Assembly: GCF_000005505.3 (NCBI RefSeq)
Contig: NC_016131.3
Coordinates: 48,221,355-48,285,354, forward strand
Reading direction: 5' to 3'
Length of the DNA: 64,000 nt
Source of the DNA: Brachypodium distachyon
Taxonomy: Eukaryota > Streptophyta > Magnoliopsida > Poales > Poaceae
Positions 11,900 to 23,009 of the stretch are shown in pieces. Each line of letters opens with the position of its first letter. Position 1 is the stretch's first letter. The position numbers and the translations under genes were made by a program. The notes under the pieces were generated by a model, which was not told the DNA's origin, made no database searches, and saw only the letters and a program-made list of their open reading frames with translations.

Positions 11900-12562
11900 G
11901 GAATTCCGAATTCTATTCATAATTGCTTTACGGAAAGCTAGCTCCAAACAGGCCTGAATTACTGGGAAACAACTCATGCTAGTATCTGGTCAGTGTACCA
12001 GTAACAGAGTTCTGCTTTTCTCAGTAAAAAACTCAACATTCAAATAATATATTGCAGATGAGATGAGGTTACTCTTATACTGGAGGCCTCCTGTACTGAA
12101 ACAAAATGATGACACATTTGCATCTACAAGTATACTGCCATGGCGAAAAGTAGTAACTATATATTATTCATCCGATAAATAACCTAGGAGTCTCCAAAAA
12201 GTACTATGTCACTCGGAAGGCTATTGGAAAAGGGATCTTTTCTGGTCAGTGTAGCCAATTCCGATTTATGCTCATAATTGCTTTACGGAAGGCTAGCTCC
12301 AAACAGGCCTGAATTACCAGGGAAACATCTATTAGGGCTAGTGTCTGGTCAATAGCTGTAACAGAGTTCTGCTTTTCTCAGTCAAAAACTTGAAATCCAA
12401 ATAATACATTGCAGATGAGATTACTCTTATATACTAAAACCAAATGATGACACATTTGCATCTACAAGTATACTGCCATCGTGAAAATTGTGCATCTGAT
12501 AGATAACCTAAGCGACTCTCAAGCTAGTACCATGTCACTCGGAAGGCTATTGGAAAAGGGAT
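11900..12562. repeat. Tandem duplication of about 0.3 kb inside PTPMT intron 1
   Basis: Two copies, about 11900-12240 and 12256-12562, share long stretches such as CATAATTGCTTTACGGAA, AACAGAGTTCTGCTTTTCTC and TGTCACTCGGAAGGCTATTG. The second copy ends within about 15 bases of the exon 1 splice donor. It enlarges the intron without touching coding sequence. Confidence 0.9.
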
Positions 12563-12916
12563 CGATGACGTCTTCACCTGATCGACCTCGTCCCACCACC
12601 GGAACTTGGCCTGGACCTTGCTCCTCACCACGTTGTACAGCAACGTCGGGTAGAACAGCGCCCGCGCGACGGCGCCCACGGCCGCTTCCTTCGCTTTCCT
12701 CCGCGCTGCCACCCCGCGCCTGCCCCGGCCGGCCGATTCCGTTTCGGCCAAGGCGAATTGGCGACCGTTGGAACCTAGGAGTCGCAGGTGGGTTCGCCGA
12801 CTTCAAGCGAACTGCTCAGTGTAGGAGATCGGGGATGGTGTCCAGTTGAATTGGCTAATTTGGGGGTGCGATCGACGATGGATTTGGCCGGAACAGCGCT
12901 CGGTTTGGATTTGGAC

Positions 12917-13968
12917 CCTTCTTTTTTCAGAAATAAGTCCATTTTACCCCTAAACTCATCGCAAAGTCCAAAAAACACCCTAAATTCTGAAACCGGATAT
13001 TTAACCCCCCTGAACTTTCAAAACCATGCATCCGACCCCCCTCTGCCTGTTTGAGGCTGTTTTGCTGTGTTGAAGGTGGTTTTGACCCAGCATCTTCTTC
13101 CACCCTAAATTCTGAAACCGGGTATTTAACCCCCTGAACTTTCAAAACCATGCACCCGACCCCCCTTTGCCTGTTTGACGCTGTTTTGCTGTGTTGAAGG
13201 TGGTTTTGACCCAGCATCTTCTTCCTCTCATTCTCTTCTCTCTCCTGAGCCACCCTCCCCTTCTCTCACGCGCGCCCCCCTCTGCGCCTCCCTCTCGTGT
13301 GCCGCTCTACTCCTCCTCTGGCGCCGCCACAGCTACTGCCTTTTGTGCAGCCCTCTCTGCTCCTCCCTCTCGCTCGCCCTTTGCTCCCCCTCTCGAGGAA
13401 GATCTGTCATGAGCCGCTGGAGGCAGCACCGGCCTGGAGGCGGGTCTTGACGACATCGATCAGGAGCAGCCCGTGTAGGTGAAGGCCCTCGCCGTGGCGC
13501 CCGCGCAGGCCCTGATGGCCGCGGACGCAAGCAGGGTTGGCACTAAGCGAGGAGGAGAAGACGGCGGTGTGGGAGGAGGAGGCAGGCGTGTGGTGGAGGA
13601 GGAGCGAGGTCCGGTCTGCGAAAAGGGAGGGGAAGTCCTGGAAGCAGCCGCCAGAGGAAGGGAGCACATGGTCAGCTTGGACGACAACATCTCGGCTGGC
13701 CGCCGGTGCCAGCGCCGCCCGCGTGCAAAGAGCAAGAGAGGAGTCAGGCTCGGGGAGGGGATACATGGACGACTTGTGCCAGCGTGGCAGTCGATGGGTC
13801 AAACCCACCTTCAACACAGCAAAACAGCCAGATACATGGCAGAGGGGGTTTGGGTGACCGGTTTTGAAAGTTCAGGGGGCTAAAATGCCCGGTTTTAAAG
13901 TTCAGGGTGTTTTTGGGACGTCACGATAAGTTCAGGGGGTAAAACAGACTTATTTCTTTTTTTACCAA
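12917..13968. mobile_element. TIR element (Mutator-like or Pack-type) with long inverted repeats, upstream of PTPMT
   Basis: Left arm AAATAAGTCCATTTTACCCC.. (from 12931) and right arm ..GGTAAAACAGACTTATTT (to about 13956) are inverted copies over roughly 170 bp, including the blocks CTGAACTTTCAAAACC and CTGTTTTGCTGTGTTGAAGG. The inner part of the left arm is itself duplicated (12978 and 13103, period 125). A 16 bp direct repeat, CGGTTTGGATTTGGAC, flanks the element at 12901-12916 and 13969-13984. The centre is GC-rich and not transposase. On the minus strand near 13409-13464 it encodes DVVKTRLQAG, like the signature of mitochondrial carriers, which suggests a captured gene fragment. The element lies 165 bp before the PTPMT ATG. 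Confidence 0.7.
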
Positions 13969-13984
13969 CGGTTTGGATTTGGAC

Positions 13985-14788
13985 TTTGTAGGTTGTAGGG
14001 AGAGAGGGGTAGCCGACATGCTAAAAAAAATTCAGAAAAGGGAAAAGGAAGAAGAACGCTTTTTTTATCTCTCAGTCGCCTAAAAAATAATTATTTCTTA
14101 GTCCATAATCATATCCAACGAAGATTTTATTATCCATGGACCTATATTAAGTTTACATGAATATCAATGATTGAATCAAAAATTGTTATTTCCTCGGTCG
14201 CCTGAAAAATAGCAAAACCGTTTTTTTCTTTCAGCAGGAAGAAGAACACTCGGTGTTGAATATTTTTTTCTTCTCCTAAACGATCTTAATTAAAATTTAA
14301 TTAAACATCTAACTCCGCTAAAAAAAATTAATATTACTTTTCTAACCGCTAAGCTCGTTAACCATTTTTTTTCTCTGTTTCTCTCATCTCTCATGTTCTC
14401 CCTACCCTTTGATTATTTCAAAAAATATATCAAAATCAAAAGATGCACCAGCTCCACCAAGATATCCCGTGCCGAATGGTAAATCAGCTCTATAGATGAT
14501 GGATGAAAAATTAGAGCAAACAAGGATGAAACGTACTATGAATAACTTAGAATCAAGCTTTGTATGTGCTTGCTTTGACTATTAGTCTGATTATCTTGTG
14601 ACCCGACTCGCCCCCCAAACTATACCAAACTAGGCATTTTCTTTCACCAATAATCTAAACCTACCGGGAACAATGTTAAATAGACATAAAGGCGTTTGAA
14701 TTTGCTACAGAATATAATAGAACAGCAATAGCAAGTGTGCACACAGAAATTGGTACAAAATGATGAGTGAAAAAAATATTTGATGTGC
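13985..14788. other. AT-rich intergenic stretch, nothing recognised
   Basis: Low-complexity AT-rich DNA with T-runs (for example 14062-14068 and 14222-14228). No open frame of note, no inverted repeat and no RNA gene were seen. Confidence 0.6.
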
Positions 14789-14800
14789 TATACACACAGG

Positions 14801-17800
14801 TTCAACGGACTATTGCTTTATGGAAAGGTTCCTTCTTGAACTCCTGGATATCGGTTCCTCTATGCAGCTTCCCTGGCTGTTGAACGGAGATTTTAATCTG
14901 GTCTATGATACGGCTGACAAGAGTAATGAGAGAGTTAATCGGCGAATGATGAACAAGTTCCATCACATGATCAATTCTCTGGCACTTCAAGATATGCCGC
15001 TCCAAGGCATGCAGGAGGTTTACCTGGAGCAATGAACAAGAAAATCCCATAATGGCGAAACTTGATAGAGTCCTGTTCAACCCCCTGTGGGAAGACATCT
15101 ATCCGATCAGCGATTTGACGGCTCTTAGCACCAGCATCTCTGACCATTGTCCTCTGCTTTTGAAACTGCTCCTCGACGAGGCCAAGATCTTTTCGGTTCT
15201 GTTTCGAGAACTTTTGGATAAAAATCCCTGGATTTTTGGAGGTGGTCGAGACAGCCTGGAACTCGGCCAATTTTGCTGGCGACGCTATCTGCTCGCTCGA
15301 TGCCAAACTGTCCGCCACTGCCAAGGCCCTGAGAAGCTGGGGACAAAAGAAGCAAAGTAATTTTTCCCTACTCTTTCAGGTTGCTAACGAGGTCATCCTC
15401 CGTTTTAATGAGGCAAGGGAGTTGCGGGTTCTGTCCGAAGACGAGAGGAAACTCCGTGCTTTCTTAAAAGGGAAGTGTCTGGCTCTTGCTTCCCTGGAAA
15501 GGACTAGGTTGAGGCAACGCGCCCGAGTTCGGGAAATCAAAGGAGACGCGAACTCAAAATATTTTCACATGAAGGCTAATGCTCGTCGGCGCAAGCACCT
15601 CATTCTAGTTCTGCGCTTTAATGATTGCGTTGCCTCCTCTGCTGATGAGAAATTGGATTTGGCACATGATTATTTTTCTGGTATCTTCGGCTCCACTTCA
15701 CAGAGACAGCGCCATATCGATCTTAACTCCCTGAACCTCCCTTCACTGAATGCCTATGAAGCTAGAACCTTGGAGATCCCCTTCTCCCGGGAGGAAGTCA
15801 GGACTCAGGAGAGTGGTGATGGAGATGCCATCTGACAGAGCTCCAGGTCGTGACGGATTTTCAGGCCTTTTCTTCAAAGCTTGCTGGGATATTATTGCTA
15901 CAGACCTCCTTGATGCTCTAAACCTGTTGCATCAAGGTGGCTTCCGTTCTTTCTCGCGCCTTAATTCCTCCATCCTAATTCTACTACCGAAGAAAGAAAA
16001 TCCTTTAGATATTCAAGAGTTTCGCCCCATCAGTTTAACTCATGGAGTTTCCAAGATTTTCGCCAAGATTCTTGCCACTCATTTGACGACCATGCTCCCG
16101 AAACTAATCTCCCAGGCCCAAAGTGCTTTTGTGCAAACCAGGAATATTCATGAGAATTTCAAATTGGTGGCCAATGTTGCAAAGTCGCTGCACAAAAAGA
16201 GCAAGCCTGCTGTCCTTATGAAGATCGACATCTCCAAAGCATTTGACACTCTGTCCTGGGAGCTCTTATTGGAGGTTCTTCAATGAAGAGGTTTTGGTGC
16301 CCGTTGGCGAGCATGGATCTGCAGCATGCTTGCCTCAGCCCACACCTCTGTCATGATCAATAGCGTGAGAGGGACCCGTTTCACCTTGCCAGGGGAGTCC
16401 GACAAGGAGACCCTCTTTCCCCGGCTCTCTTTATCCTGACCATGGACTCCCTTCACGCTATTCTCCAGTGGGCTGCCGAGCACAGCCTGCTCTCTGACCT
16501 GGGCCTGAATTGCAAAATTCCGAGAGTTTCCATTTATGCGGACGATGATTTTCTCTTCTTTCGGCAGGCGCACTCAGATCTGGCTGTCATCTCGGCGATC
16601 CTCAACCTCTTCGCTGATGCATCCGGACTCCGAATCAACCTACAAAAGAGCTCTGTCACTTGCATACGTTGCAGCAAAGATACTTGTCAGATGGTGGCCG
16701 CCCATTTTCAGTGCATTCGTAAAAACTTTCTGGCCACTGATTGACAGATTCTCGAGCAAGCTGAAAGGTTGGAAGCCGAAGCTCCTTACCATCGGCGGCT
16801 GACTGACCCTCACCCGTTCGATGCTCATGGCGCTTCCCTTGCACATGCTCTCTGTCCTGCAGCTCCCCCAATGGGCTTTGGCAATTGTTAATCGCAGGTG
16901 CCGGGCCTTCATATGGAAAGGCGAAGAAGATATCAACAGAGGCCACTGTCTTGTTCCATGGTCCGGAGTTTGTCACCCTCTGGAGGTTGGCGGCTTGGGC
17001 ATTCTCAATCTGCAACTCTTCGGTACTGCACTTCGCTGCAGGTGGCCCTGGTCGAGGTGGGCTTCTCGTCCCCGTCCGTGGACTCTTACCCCCATCAATG
17101 ATGACCACGATGTTGTGCAGGGCTGCCATGTACATTCAGCTGGGAAATGGCCTCCAGACCAGGTTTTGGACAGACAATTGGCTCCGCGGCGGTCGCTCAG
17201 TGCAAGATAATGTTCCTGTCCTATTCTCCTTTGTCCGAGACTCCGGCATTTCGGTTGTCATGGCAATTTCTAACAACAAATGGGTGAGGGATATCAAAGG
17301 CGGACTGTCCTCCCAAGGTTTGGCTCAATATTTGAAGCTTTGGGACTTGGTGGCAGGCATCAATCTGACCATGGAGCTCCCTGACAAGGCAATCTGGCGC
17401 CTCACTCCTACCGGCACCTTCTCAGTCAGTTCAGCATATCACCTTTTCTTTGTCGCCAACACTCGGTTCGCCTGTGCGAAACCTATTTGGAAATCGAAAG
17501 CGCCGATGAAGTGCAAGTTTTTCATGTGGCTTGTGGTCCATGAACGATGCCTGACTGCAGACAACCTTGAGCGGCAGGGCTGGCCTCATAACCCCACTTG
17601 CGTTTTGTGCTCGTCTGACAAGGAAGATTGCACTCATCTGTTCCTGTACTGCTGTTACTCACAGAGTCACAGCAGATTTGGTTGCGTCTTCGACGATGGT
17701 CCAAGGCAACGTTTCCCATCCCGGGCATCTCCTTCAGGAACACAGAGGACTGGTGGATCACAGCAAGGAAGCTTGCTCCAAAAAATCTTCGATCTGATTT

Positions 17801-18089
17801 TGACACTATCACCATTTTGGTGCACTGGCGGATCTGGAAGGAGCGGAACTCCAGAATTTTCCATCAAGAAGCCAAGCCAATTGGACAGAGTTTTTGAGCT
17901 CATCATCGAGGACCTTCATTCCTGGAGGGCTGCAGGTTGCGTAGTGGCTATTTAAGCTTCTTCCCCTTCTGTCACTTGTGTCTGGTTGTGAGATCTTCCT
18001 CCCCAGGCTGAAATCTCCTCCGTAACTGTCACCTCTGTACTTTCTTCTTCTATCTAATAAAGTTTACGGCCTCTGGCCTTCGAAAAAAA
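14801..18089 (+). mobile_element. LINE (non-LTR retrotransposon), 5'-truncated, with target duplication
   Basis: The 12 bp direct repeat TATACACACAGG at 14789-14800 and 18090-18101 is the target duplication. The element ends in a short A run (18083-18089) after a 3' untranslated region with AATAAAG. Its 5' end lies inside the endonuclease domain, the usual result of incomplete reverse transcription. Confidence 0.93.
14820..17955 (+). pseudogene. LINE ORF2 remnant: endonuclease end, reverse transcriptase, zf-RVT
   Basis: Pieces of one ORF2 are read in changing frames. 14820-15150 gives the end of the apurinic-type endonuclease (LLNGDFNL, then ISDHCPLL). 15236-15835 is the linker with GDANSKYFH. 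15838-16286 gives reverse transcriptase with FRPISL and KIDISKAFDT. The catalytic YADD is at 16535-16546. 17390-17650 gives the zf-RVT region (IWKSKAPMKCKFFMW, then C..C..H). The last frame ends at 17955. At least five frameshifts or stops separate these blocks, so no enzyme can be made. Confidence 0.92.
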
Positions 18090-18101
18090 TATACACACAG
18101 G

Positions 18102-18971
18102 AACCCACTAATATCACAAACAAAGCAGATTCATGATCACATATTGAGCGTCATCTTTGTTGCCTCTACTAGCTCTGAACCATTTTGTCGGATGGATGTC
18201 GTACCAGAATTTGTCGGATGTATATATAGCAGCTCTCTTTCTTCTATTTCCATTGCCCCACCAACCTCCAGTGATTAGGACAAAACAAAGATCACATTTA
18301 TTCTATTTTTATTTTGATAGGAAGGTCACACTTGTGAAGTGAAAGGAACACATATCAACAAGTTAAGCACCACAGATTCGACGATGCTGCAAAATTTCTA
18401 CACTTTGCAGTGAAGGTGGATTTTCCCATCTTAACACTACCCTCAAATTTTCATAAAATTCTGAATTTGTTTGGACCATTAAATAATTTGTACAAGCAAA
18501 ATGCGTTAGTATAAAAATAACAAAGTCCAAGCTCTGCCCTTTCTTCTCTCTGAGGCGCTATACGCCCGAGCACATTGAGGGCCCTCAACGGGAATCACGT
18601 TCCAGCGGTGCCCGCACCTCTAGAAACGACTTTACGCGGGACCTCGCCGACTCTGTACACGATTTGTTGACTTATTTTTTCATAAGATCATGTGATTGAT
18701 TCCGTTATCAAGATAACGTGAAGATGCACACAAGCACAACCAGAAATAATTTGGCTCTGTTTTCTTTTTTTATTCCATTTTCCTTTTTCTCACAATCTTC
18801 ACGTTTAGTTACAAAGCCATAGACTGCATGTGTATACCAATCCTAGACCTACTCGAACTGGCAGCACTTGTCCGATGACAAACTGAAGTAGTACTCTGGG
18901 CGGGACACCAGTACACCCGACACGATTCAGCAACTAGTCCGAGTCCCATACTAGCTGCTCCTCACTCTCCC
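18102..18971. other. Intergenic region upstream of the F-box gene
   Basis: AT-rich first half with no open frame of note. The second half (18530-18970) is mixed in composition and likely holds the promoter of the F-box gene. No repeat or RNA gene was seen. Confidence 0.5.
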
Positions 18972-18985
18972 GTATATATATAATC
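18972..18985 (+). promoter_or_regulatory. Candidate TATA box of the F-box gene
   Basis: GTATATATATAATC lies about 90-100 bp before the ATG at 19074. Starts about 30 bp downstream would give a 5' leader of roughly 60 bases and would leave out the small upstream frame at 18986-19039. Confidence 0.45.
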
Positions 18986-19073
18986 ATGGATTCATGGCAA
19001 AGGCATCGCGCCGCGCGACACCGGGATAAACCAAATTGAAGAAGACGAGCATGCAAGCAAGCGACGAGCGACA

Positions 19074-21353
19074 ATGGTTCCGCCGCAGCCGACGACGAAC
19101 AACAAGCGGAGCAAGAACCAGCAGCAGCAGCCGTCGTTACCGGAGGAGACGCTCGTGGAGATCTTCTCCCGGCTGCCAGCCAAGTCCGTCGGCCGCTGCC
19201 GCTGCCTGTCGCGGTCATGGGCCGCCGCCCTCTCGTCGGCCTCCTTCGTCGACCTCCACTACTACCATCAGCAGCAAGCCAATCAGAATTGCCAAAACCA
19301 GCAGCAGCAGCCCAAGCTCTTATTCGCGACAGCACAGCGCTGCCTCCACGCGTGGCAGTGGCGAGTACCCGTCGACGATGGCGGTGCGGCTCCGGCACTG
19401 GTGCATCAGCTGGCCCTCCCGCAAATGGACCCCGGCTGCGCCCTCCGGGTGCTCACCCCCAAGCCCTGCCACGGCCTGGTCCTGCTCCACCGCTGGCCCT
19501 ACTACGGCCACTACGTGTGCAACCCGAGCACCGGCGCGCTCTTGCCGCTCCCCGACACCAAGGCGCCGTCCAGGATGTGCGGCCGGTACAGCATACCCTG
19601 CACCTACCAAAACAGCGTCTCCTACGGCCTCGGTTGCGCAGGTTCTTCATCAGCCAGTACCAAGGAACATAAAGTGGTACGGCTCCTCTCGCTGCAGGAA
19701 GGATCAGCCACCACAAGCTGCGCCTGCGAGGTTTTCTCGCTCGACGGCGGCGCCGTGCCGCACTGGAGGCCCGCCGCTCAACGGGCGCCCTCGTGCACCC
19801 TGCGTCCACGGTCCGCGGCTGTCTTCTTCGACGGACGCCTGCACTTTCTCCAGCACGAAGGAGGCGGCTGCATCGTCACCTTGGGCGTCTGCCACGAGAC
19901 ATTCGGTTCCTTGAAGCCCCCGGCCGGCCTAGACACCAGGCGCGTCTCGTTCGAGCTGGCAGTGTTGGACGGGCGCTTGTGCCTCTATTACGGACATGAC
20001 GTCGGCGATCCTGATTTCCGCCATGGCATCGACGACGAGGGGGACTACATCAGCTGTAATGATGATTACTGCATCTGGCAGCTAAGATCATACCACGGGG
20101 CAGGAGAGTGGGAGCAGCTCTGTTGCATCCAACGGCAATCTTTGCCAGAAGCTCTGCTGCACGTAGACCGGATCTCTCCGCTTGAAATCTACCGCGGCCG
20201 TAACGGGCACAGGATGATCATGTTCGCCGCGAGCGCTAATCTGACCGTGTTCACGGTGGACATGGACGACCTTATTGATCATGATTGTGGCCGCGCACCA
20301 CCTGAGATGATCCTACTCGCGCCGCCCACAGGCAATGCTGTCGTGGATAGCTTCGTCGAGACCGATCCCTGCTCCCATGCCGTGGGTCTGTTGGAGGAGA
20401 GCCTTGTGCCCTTGGGTCGTCCGAGCGAGGAAATCATCTTCTCTTGGCCGTCAACCAAGGCCTGGTCGGAAGTCCTCAAGTGGTTACCGACTCGGTGTCT
20501 TGTCCCATTGAGGCGCGTGTGCAAAGACTGGCGCGTGCTCATCAACAGCAACCGGTTCATGCAGCTGCATGTCACAACCCAGATTAAGATGAGCCCACGG
20601 CGGATCCTTCTCATCGAAACTGAATTTGGCTCTTTCTGGCCTCTGGAAGAGGCAGCCCGTGGGAGGGAGCTACATGTACAACAGATGGACCAATTCTTAT
20701 TCTTTGGTGGCAGCACAAGGAGATCTAGAGTTGTGTGTTCCAAACCGTCCCACGGTCTCGTGGTGGGCAGCTGCACCGACTGCATGGGCATTTCCTCAGA
20801 TTTCATATGCAATCCTACCATGGGTTACTTCAAGAAATTGTTTCCAGACCCGCAAGGAGGAGATGCCTCTGGTTTTCTCGCCGGCAGGATCGGGCTTGGG
20901 TACGATTCAAGGGAGAAGAAGCACGTTCGGGTGCGTCTTGTCTACAGCAAGAGAAACATGCACACTCGGGACTACCAACTAGGGTGCCATGTCCAACTCA
21001 CGGACACAGAATCGTCGTGGAGGCCAATCAGGCCTCCGCCGAGGCCGGTGGCCGAGATGCAGTCTGCCTATGCCCATGGCAAGCTGTACTGGATCGTAGA
21101 CGCTCTTGCTGGAACAACCTCAGGGTGTGAAATATTGGCACTGGATGTTGGCACGGAAGAGTTTCAAGTGCTGCAAGGGCCCCAATATTGCAACTATGAT
21201 CGGATCACGTCCATCGTCGAGCTCCAAGGTAATATTTGTCTTGTGTGCTCGGAAAGGAGCACCAACGACATGGATATATGGAAGTTGGAGGAGGGCGGCC
21301 TCTGGTCTATTTGGTGCCGAGTAGAGCTCGAGGAATTTTCGCAAGAGTACTAG
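19074..21353 (+). CDS. Double F-box protein, 759 residues, single exon
   Basis: The ATG at 19074 has a strong context (ACAATGG). Residues 22-62 form a first F-box (LPEETLVEIFSRLPAKSVGRC..SRSWAAAL). It is followed by an F-box-associated region with CHGLVLL..CNPSTGALLPLP. A second F-box-like stretch begins near residue 452 (EVLKWLPTRCLVPLRRVCKDW), followed by a second associated region (HGLVVG..FICNPTMGYFKKL..GLGYDS). Such proteins are substrate receptors of SCF ubiquitin ligases; the target is unknown. Two complete modules in one chain are unusual and suggest fusion of tandem paralogues. The TAG at 21351-21353 is followed in the same frame by 74 codons of family-like tail (VDPTDGRLLLSTGRALGYYDP), so the protein is probably shortened by a recent nonsense change. 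Confidence 0.85.
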   Translation: MVPPQPTTNNKRSKNQQQQPSLPEETLVEIFSRLPAKSVGRCRCLSRSWAAALSSASFVDLHYYHQQQANQNCQNQQQQPKLLFATAQRCLHAWQWRVPVDDGGAAPALVHQLALPQMDPGCALRVLTPKPCHGLVLLHRWPYYGHYVCNPSTGALLPLPDTKAPSRMCGRYSIPCTYQNSVSYGLGCAGSSSASTKEHKVVRLLSLQEGSATTSCACEVFSLDGGAVPHWRPAAQRAPSCTLRPRSAAVFFDGRLHFLQHEGGGCIVTLGVCHETFGSLKPPAGLDTRRVSFELAVLDGRLCLYYGHDVGDPDFRHGIDDEGDYISCNDDYCIWQLRSYHGAGEWEQLCCIQRQSLPEALLHVDRISPLEIYRGRNGHRMIMFAASANLTVFTVDMDDLIDHDCGRAPPEMILLAPPTGNAVVDSFVETDPCSHAVGLLEESLVPLGRPSEEIIFSWPSTKAWSEVLKWLPTRCLVPLRRVCKDWRVLINSNRFMQLHVTTQIKMSPRRILLIETEFGSFWPLEEAARGRELHVQQMDQFLFFGGSTRRSRVVCSKPSHGLVVGSCTDCMGISSDFICNPTMGYFKKLFPDPQGGDASGFLAGRIGLGYDSREKKHVRVRLVYSKRNMHTRDYQLGCHVQLTDTESSWRPIRPPPRPVAEMQSAYAHGKLYWIVDALAGTTSGCEILALDVGTEEFQVLQGPQYCNYDRITSIVELQGNICLVCSERSTNDMDIWKLEEGGLWSIWCRVELEEFSQEY

Positions 21354-21578
21354 TCGGAGGAGACTGCGCCATTGGATGTGGATCCCACGGATGGGAGGCT
21401 GCTCCTCAGCACGGGCAGGGCATTGGGGTATTACGACCCTAGGACAAGGACATTAGAGACCATTCACCGTCTGGTAGGGCCCCCGCATGACCTCAAGTTT
21501 GCCCCGGTACTCTGCCATGAAAGCTTGATATGTCCATATATTCGCTTACAAAAGTCCAGGTATATTGCAGAGGTGTAA
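21354..21578 (+). pseudogene. In-frame tail of the F-box gene cut off by a TAG
   Basis: Reading on past the stop in the same frame gives SEETAPLDVDPTDGR.. to a stop at 21576-21578. The text continues the F-box-associated propeller (YYDPRTRTLETIHRL, FAPVLCHESL), which in this family normally closes the protein. Coding character this strong after a stop argues that the TAG is new. Confidence 0.75.
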
Positions 21579-22380
21579 CTGCCAAAACACTTTTGCCTGA
21601 TGTATGCACCATGGGAAGCTTGTGCTCGAGTTATCAGCAATATTAGTGTATTACTCTCACTCGAATCTTGTTGATGTTGAACTAGATGCTGGGGGCGCGC
21701 AGGGCGTTTTTTGCCCCTATGTGACAGTGTTCTATTTTTTTTCCGAAAAGGAGGCTCTCCGGACTCTGCATCGAAACGATGCACACAGCCAAATTTATTG
21801 CAAAGTTAAAACATCTCAGTACAAAATTCATGAATCACACAAAGTGAAGACAAAAATAAACCAAATAAACCAAAAATTCTGAAGATAATAAATATATTCC
21901 GATAAGAACATGGCTGGACATAAAGTAGCAACATTTTTCTGAATCCATGGATAGCCACTTCATGAAGACGGTACCAAGAGGATTGATACTCCAAGAAGCC
22001 TTCTTTTTTTTCTTTTTCTTTTTTATGTTGAAGACAAACAATGTCACATATCCACCTATGTTTGCTATGGCCTTAACAACTTAACAGAGAACGCAAAAAC
22101 ATGGAAAGCCAAAGCAGATATAAGCTAGCTGCAGTGTTGCAGTATTAAATCCATTGTCAACAGAAAACGAACTTGCAGATCAGAGTTATCAACTTCAATT
22201 CATGAAGACACATGCAACTATCTCCATGAAAGGAAGTGCAAGGATATTGATATTATCAAGAAACCTACTCCATTCAGACGATTAGGATAATCAAATATAA
22301 TGTTTCATCCTGCAAAACGATAAGGCAATACCGTTCCTACATATGGTTTTAAAATACAGCTAATGTCAATCTTATTTCAG
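21579..22380. other. Intergenic, with a possible retroelement end
   Basis: At 21733-21800 a T run followed by CCGAAAAGGAGGCTCTCCGG and ACTCTGCATCGAAACGATGC resembles a SINE or LINE 3' end common in Triticeae, in reverse orientation; this is a weak call. The rest is AT-rich with a T/C run at 22003-22024 and shows no gene. Confidence 0.35.
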
Positions 22381-23009
22381 ATTCATATTCCAATAAAATC
22401 CAGCCGTGAATTCATTCTATTCATACTAGACAAGGATACAAGAACTGTCTACATTTTGGACCCTACTCCTATTGATCCCATCTATCAATGCAACCCACAT
22501 GCAAAATATGTGTACAGACTTTTATGGATTGCTGAACATTACCGAAAGCCATGTCAGTGACATGCCCTGGGTCTACATGGAATGAAAATATTTTACAATG
22601 GCATCAAGATATAATAAATAATATTCCAATTCAGAACAGGTAACATGTTTAATGAATAGAAATATGTACGACATTTATATTTCTTACACTGATTATTAAT
22701 ATATATTGTAGGGCATTGTCCGGATATCTTATTACCCACTTCATGTCCACATGGGATGACGAAAAAGTGAATTTGCCATTTTTAAAGGTCAAAAATATCA
22801 TAAGCATTTAAATCATTATCTTTTTTACACATGACATGCTGATCTTAATTGTTTACAATGTATAGGATGGATATGAACTCAGAAAACAAATTTTGGGAAA
22901 GCTACTAACATTCAAGGAAAATGAATGTGAGGACAACATGCCCATCGGTGTACTTGATTTCATCAATTGTATCAGGAAAATCAAACCAAATATAAATGTG
23001 AAGAACTGA
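22381..23009 (+). pseudogene. Ulp1-protease-like gene fragment
   Basis: Three exon-like blocks can be read. The first is 22381-22558 after a TTTCAG acceptor, with FILFILDKDTRTVYILDPTP. The second is 22712-22787 between TAG and GTC. The third is 22866-23009, with DGYELRKQILGKLL..ENECEDNMP and a stop. The first resembles the C48/Ulp1 region preceding the catalytic aspartate, as in the protease genes carried by plant transposons. The catalytic His-Asp-Cys set cannot be completed here and no N-terminal part is present, so this is a fragment. It may belong to the left side of the neighbouring Helitron or to an older element. Confidence 0.5.

Larger units (their letters stand above)
9491..12751 (-). 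pseudogene. PTPMT-type dual-specificity phosphatase (phosphatidylglycerophosphate phosphatase family), one nonsense codon
   Basis: Six exons on the minus strand join in frame: 12751-12578, 11439-11317, 11161-11068, 10908-10826, 10480-10391 and 9703-9491. The product would be about 258 residues. Exon 1 carries the conserved stretch LFYPTLLYNVVRSKVQ..FRWWDEVDQ, and exon 4 the CX5R active-site loop HCKAGRGRST. Exon 2 has the family motif ITLNEPFETLVPSSMY. Plant PTPMT enzymes remove phosphate from phosphatidylglycerophosphate or related lipids, mainly in mitochondria. Introns 2 and 3 begin GCAAGT instead of GT. Codon 16 of exon 5 is TGA (10433-10435) where the family has arginine, and nearby residues also differ (KRA for the usual IRP). 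The product would stop after the catalytic loop and lose the last helices, so the copy is probably non-functional, unless the stop is an allele or a sequencing error. Confidence 0.85.

Noticed and set aside
12481..12849. Plus-strand frame over PTPMT exon 1
   Set aside because: Antisense of the conserved LFYPTLLYN..FRWWDEVD exon.
19036..19914. 292-codon frame in another register over the F-box gene
   Set aside because: Arginine/serine-rich shadow caused by high GC; the 19074 frame carries both F-boxes and runs far longer.
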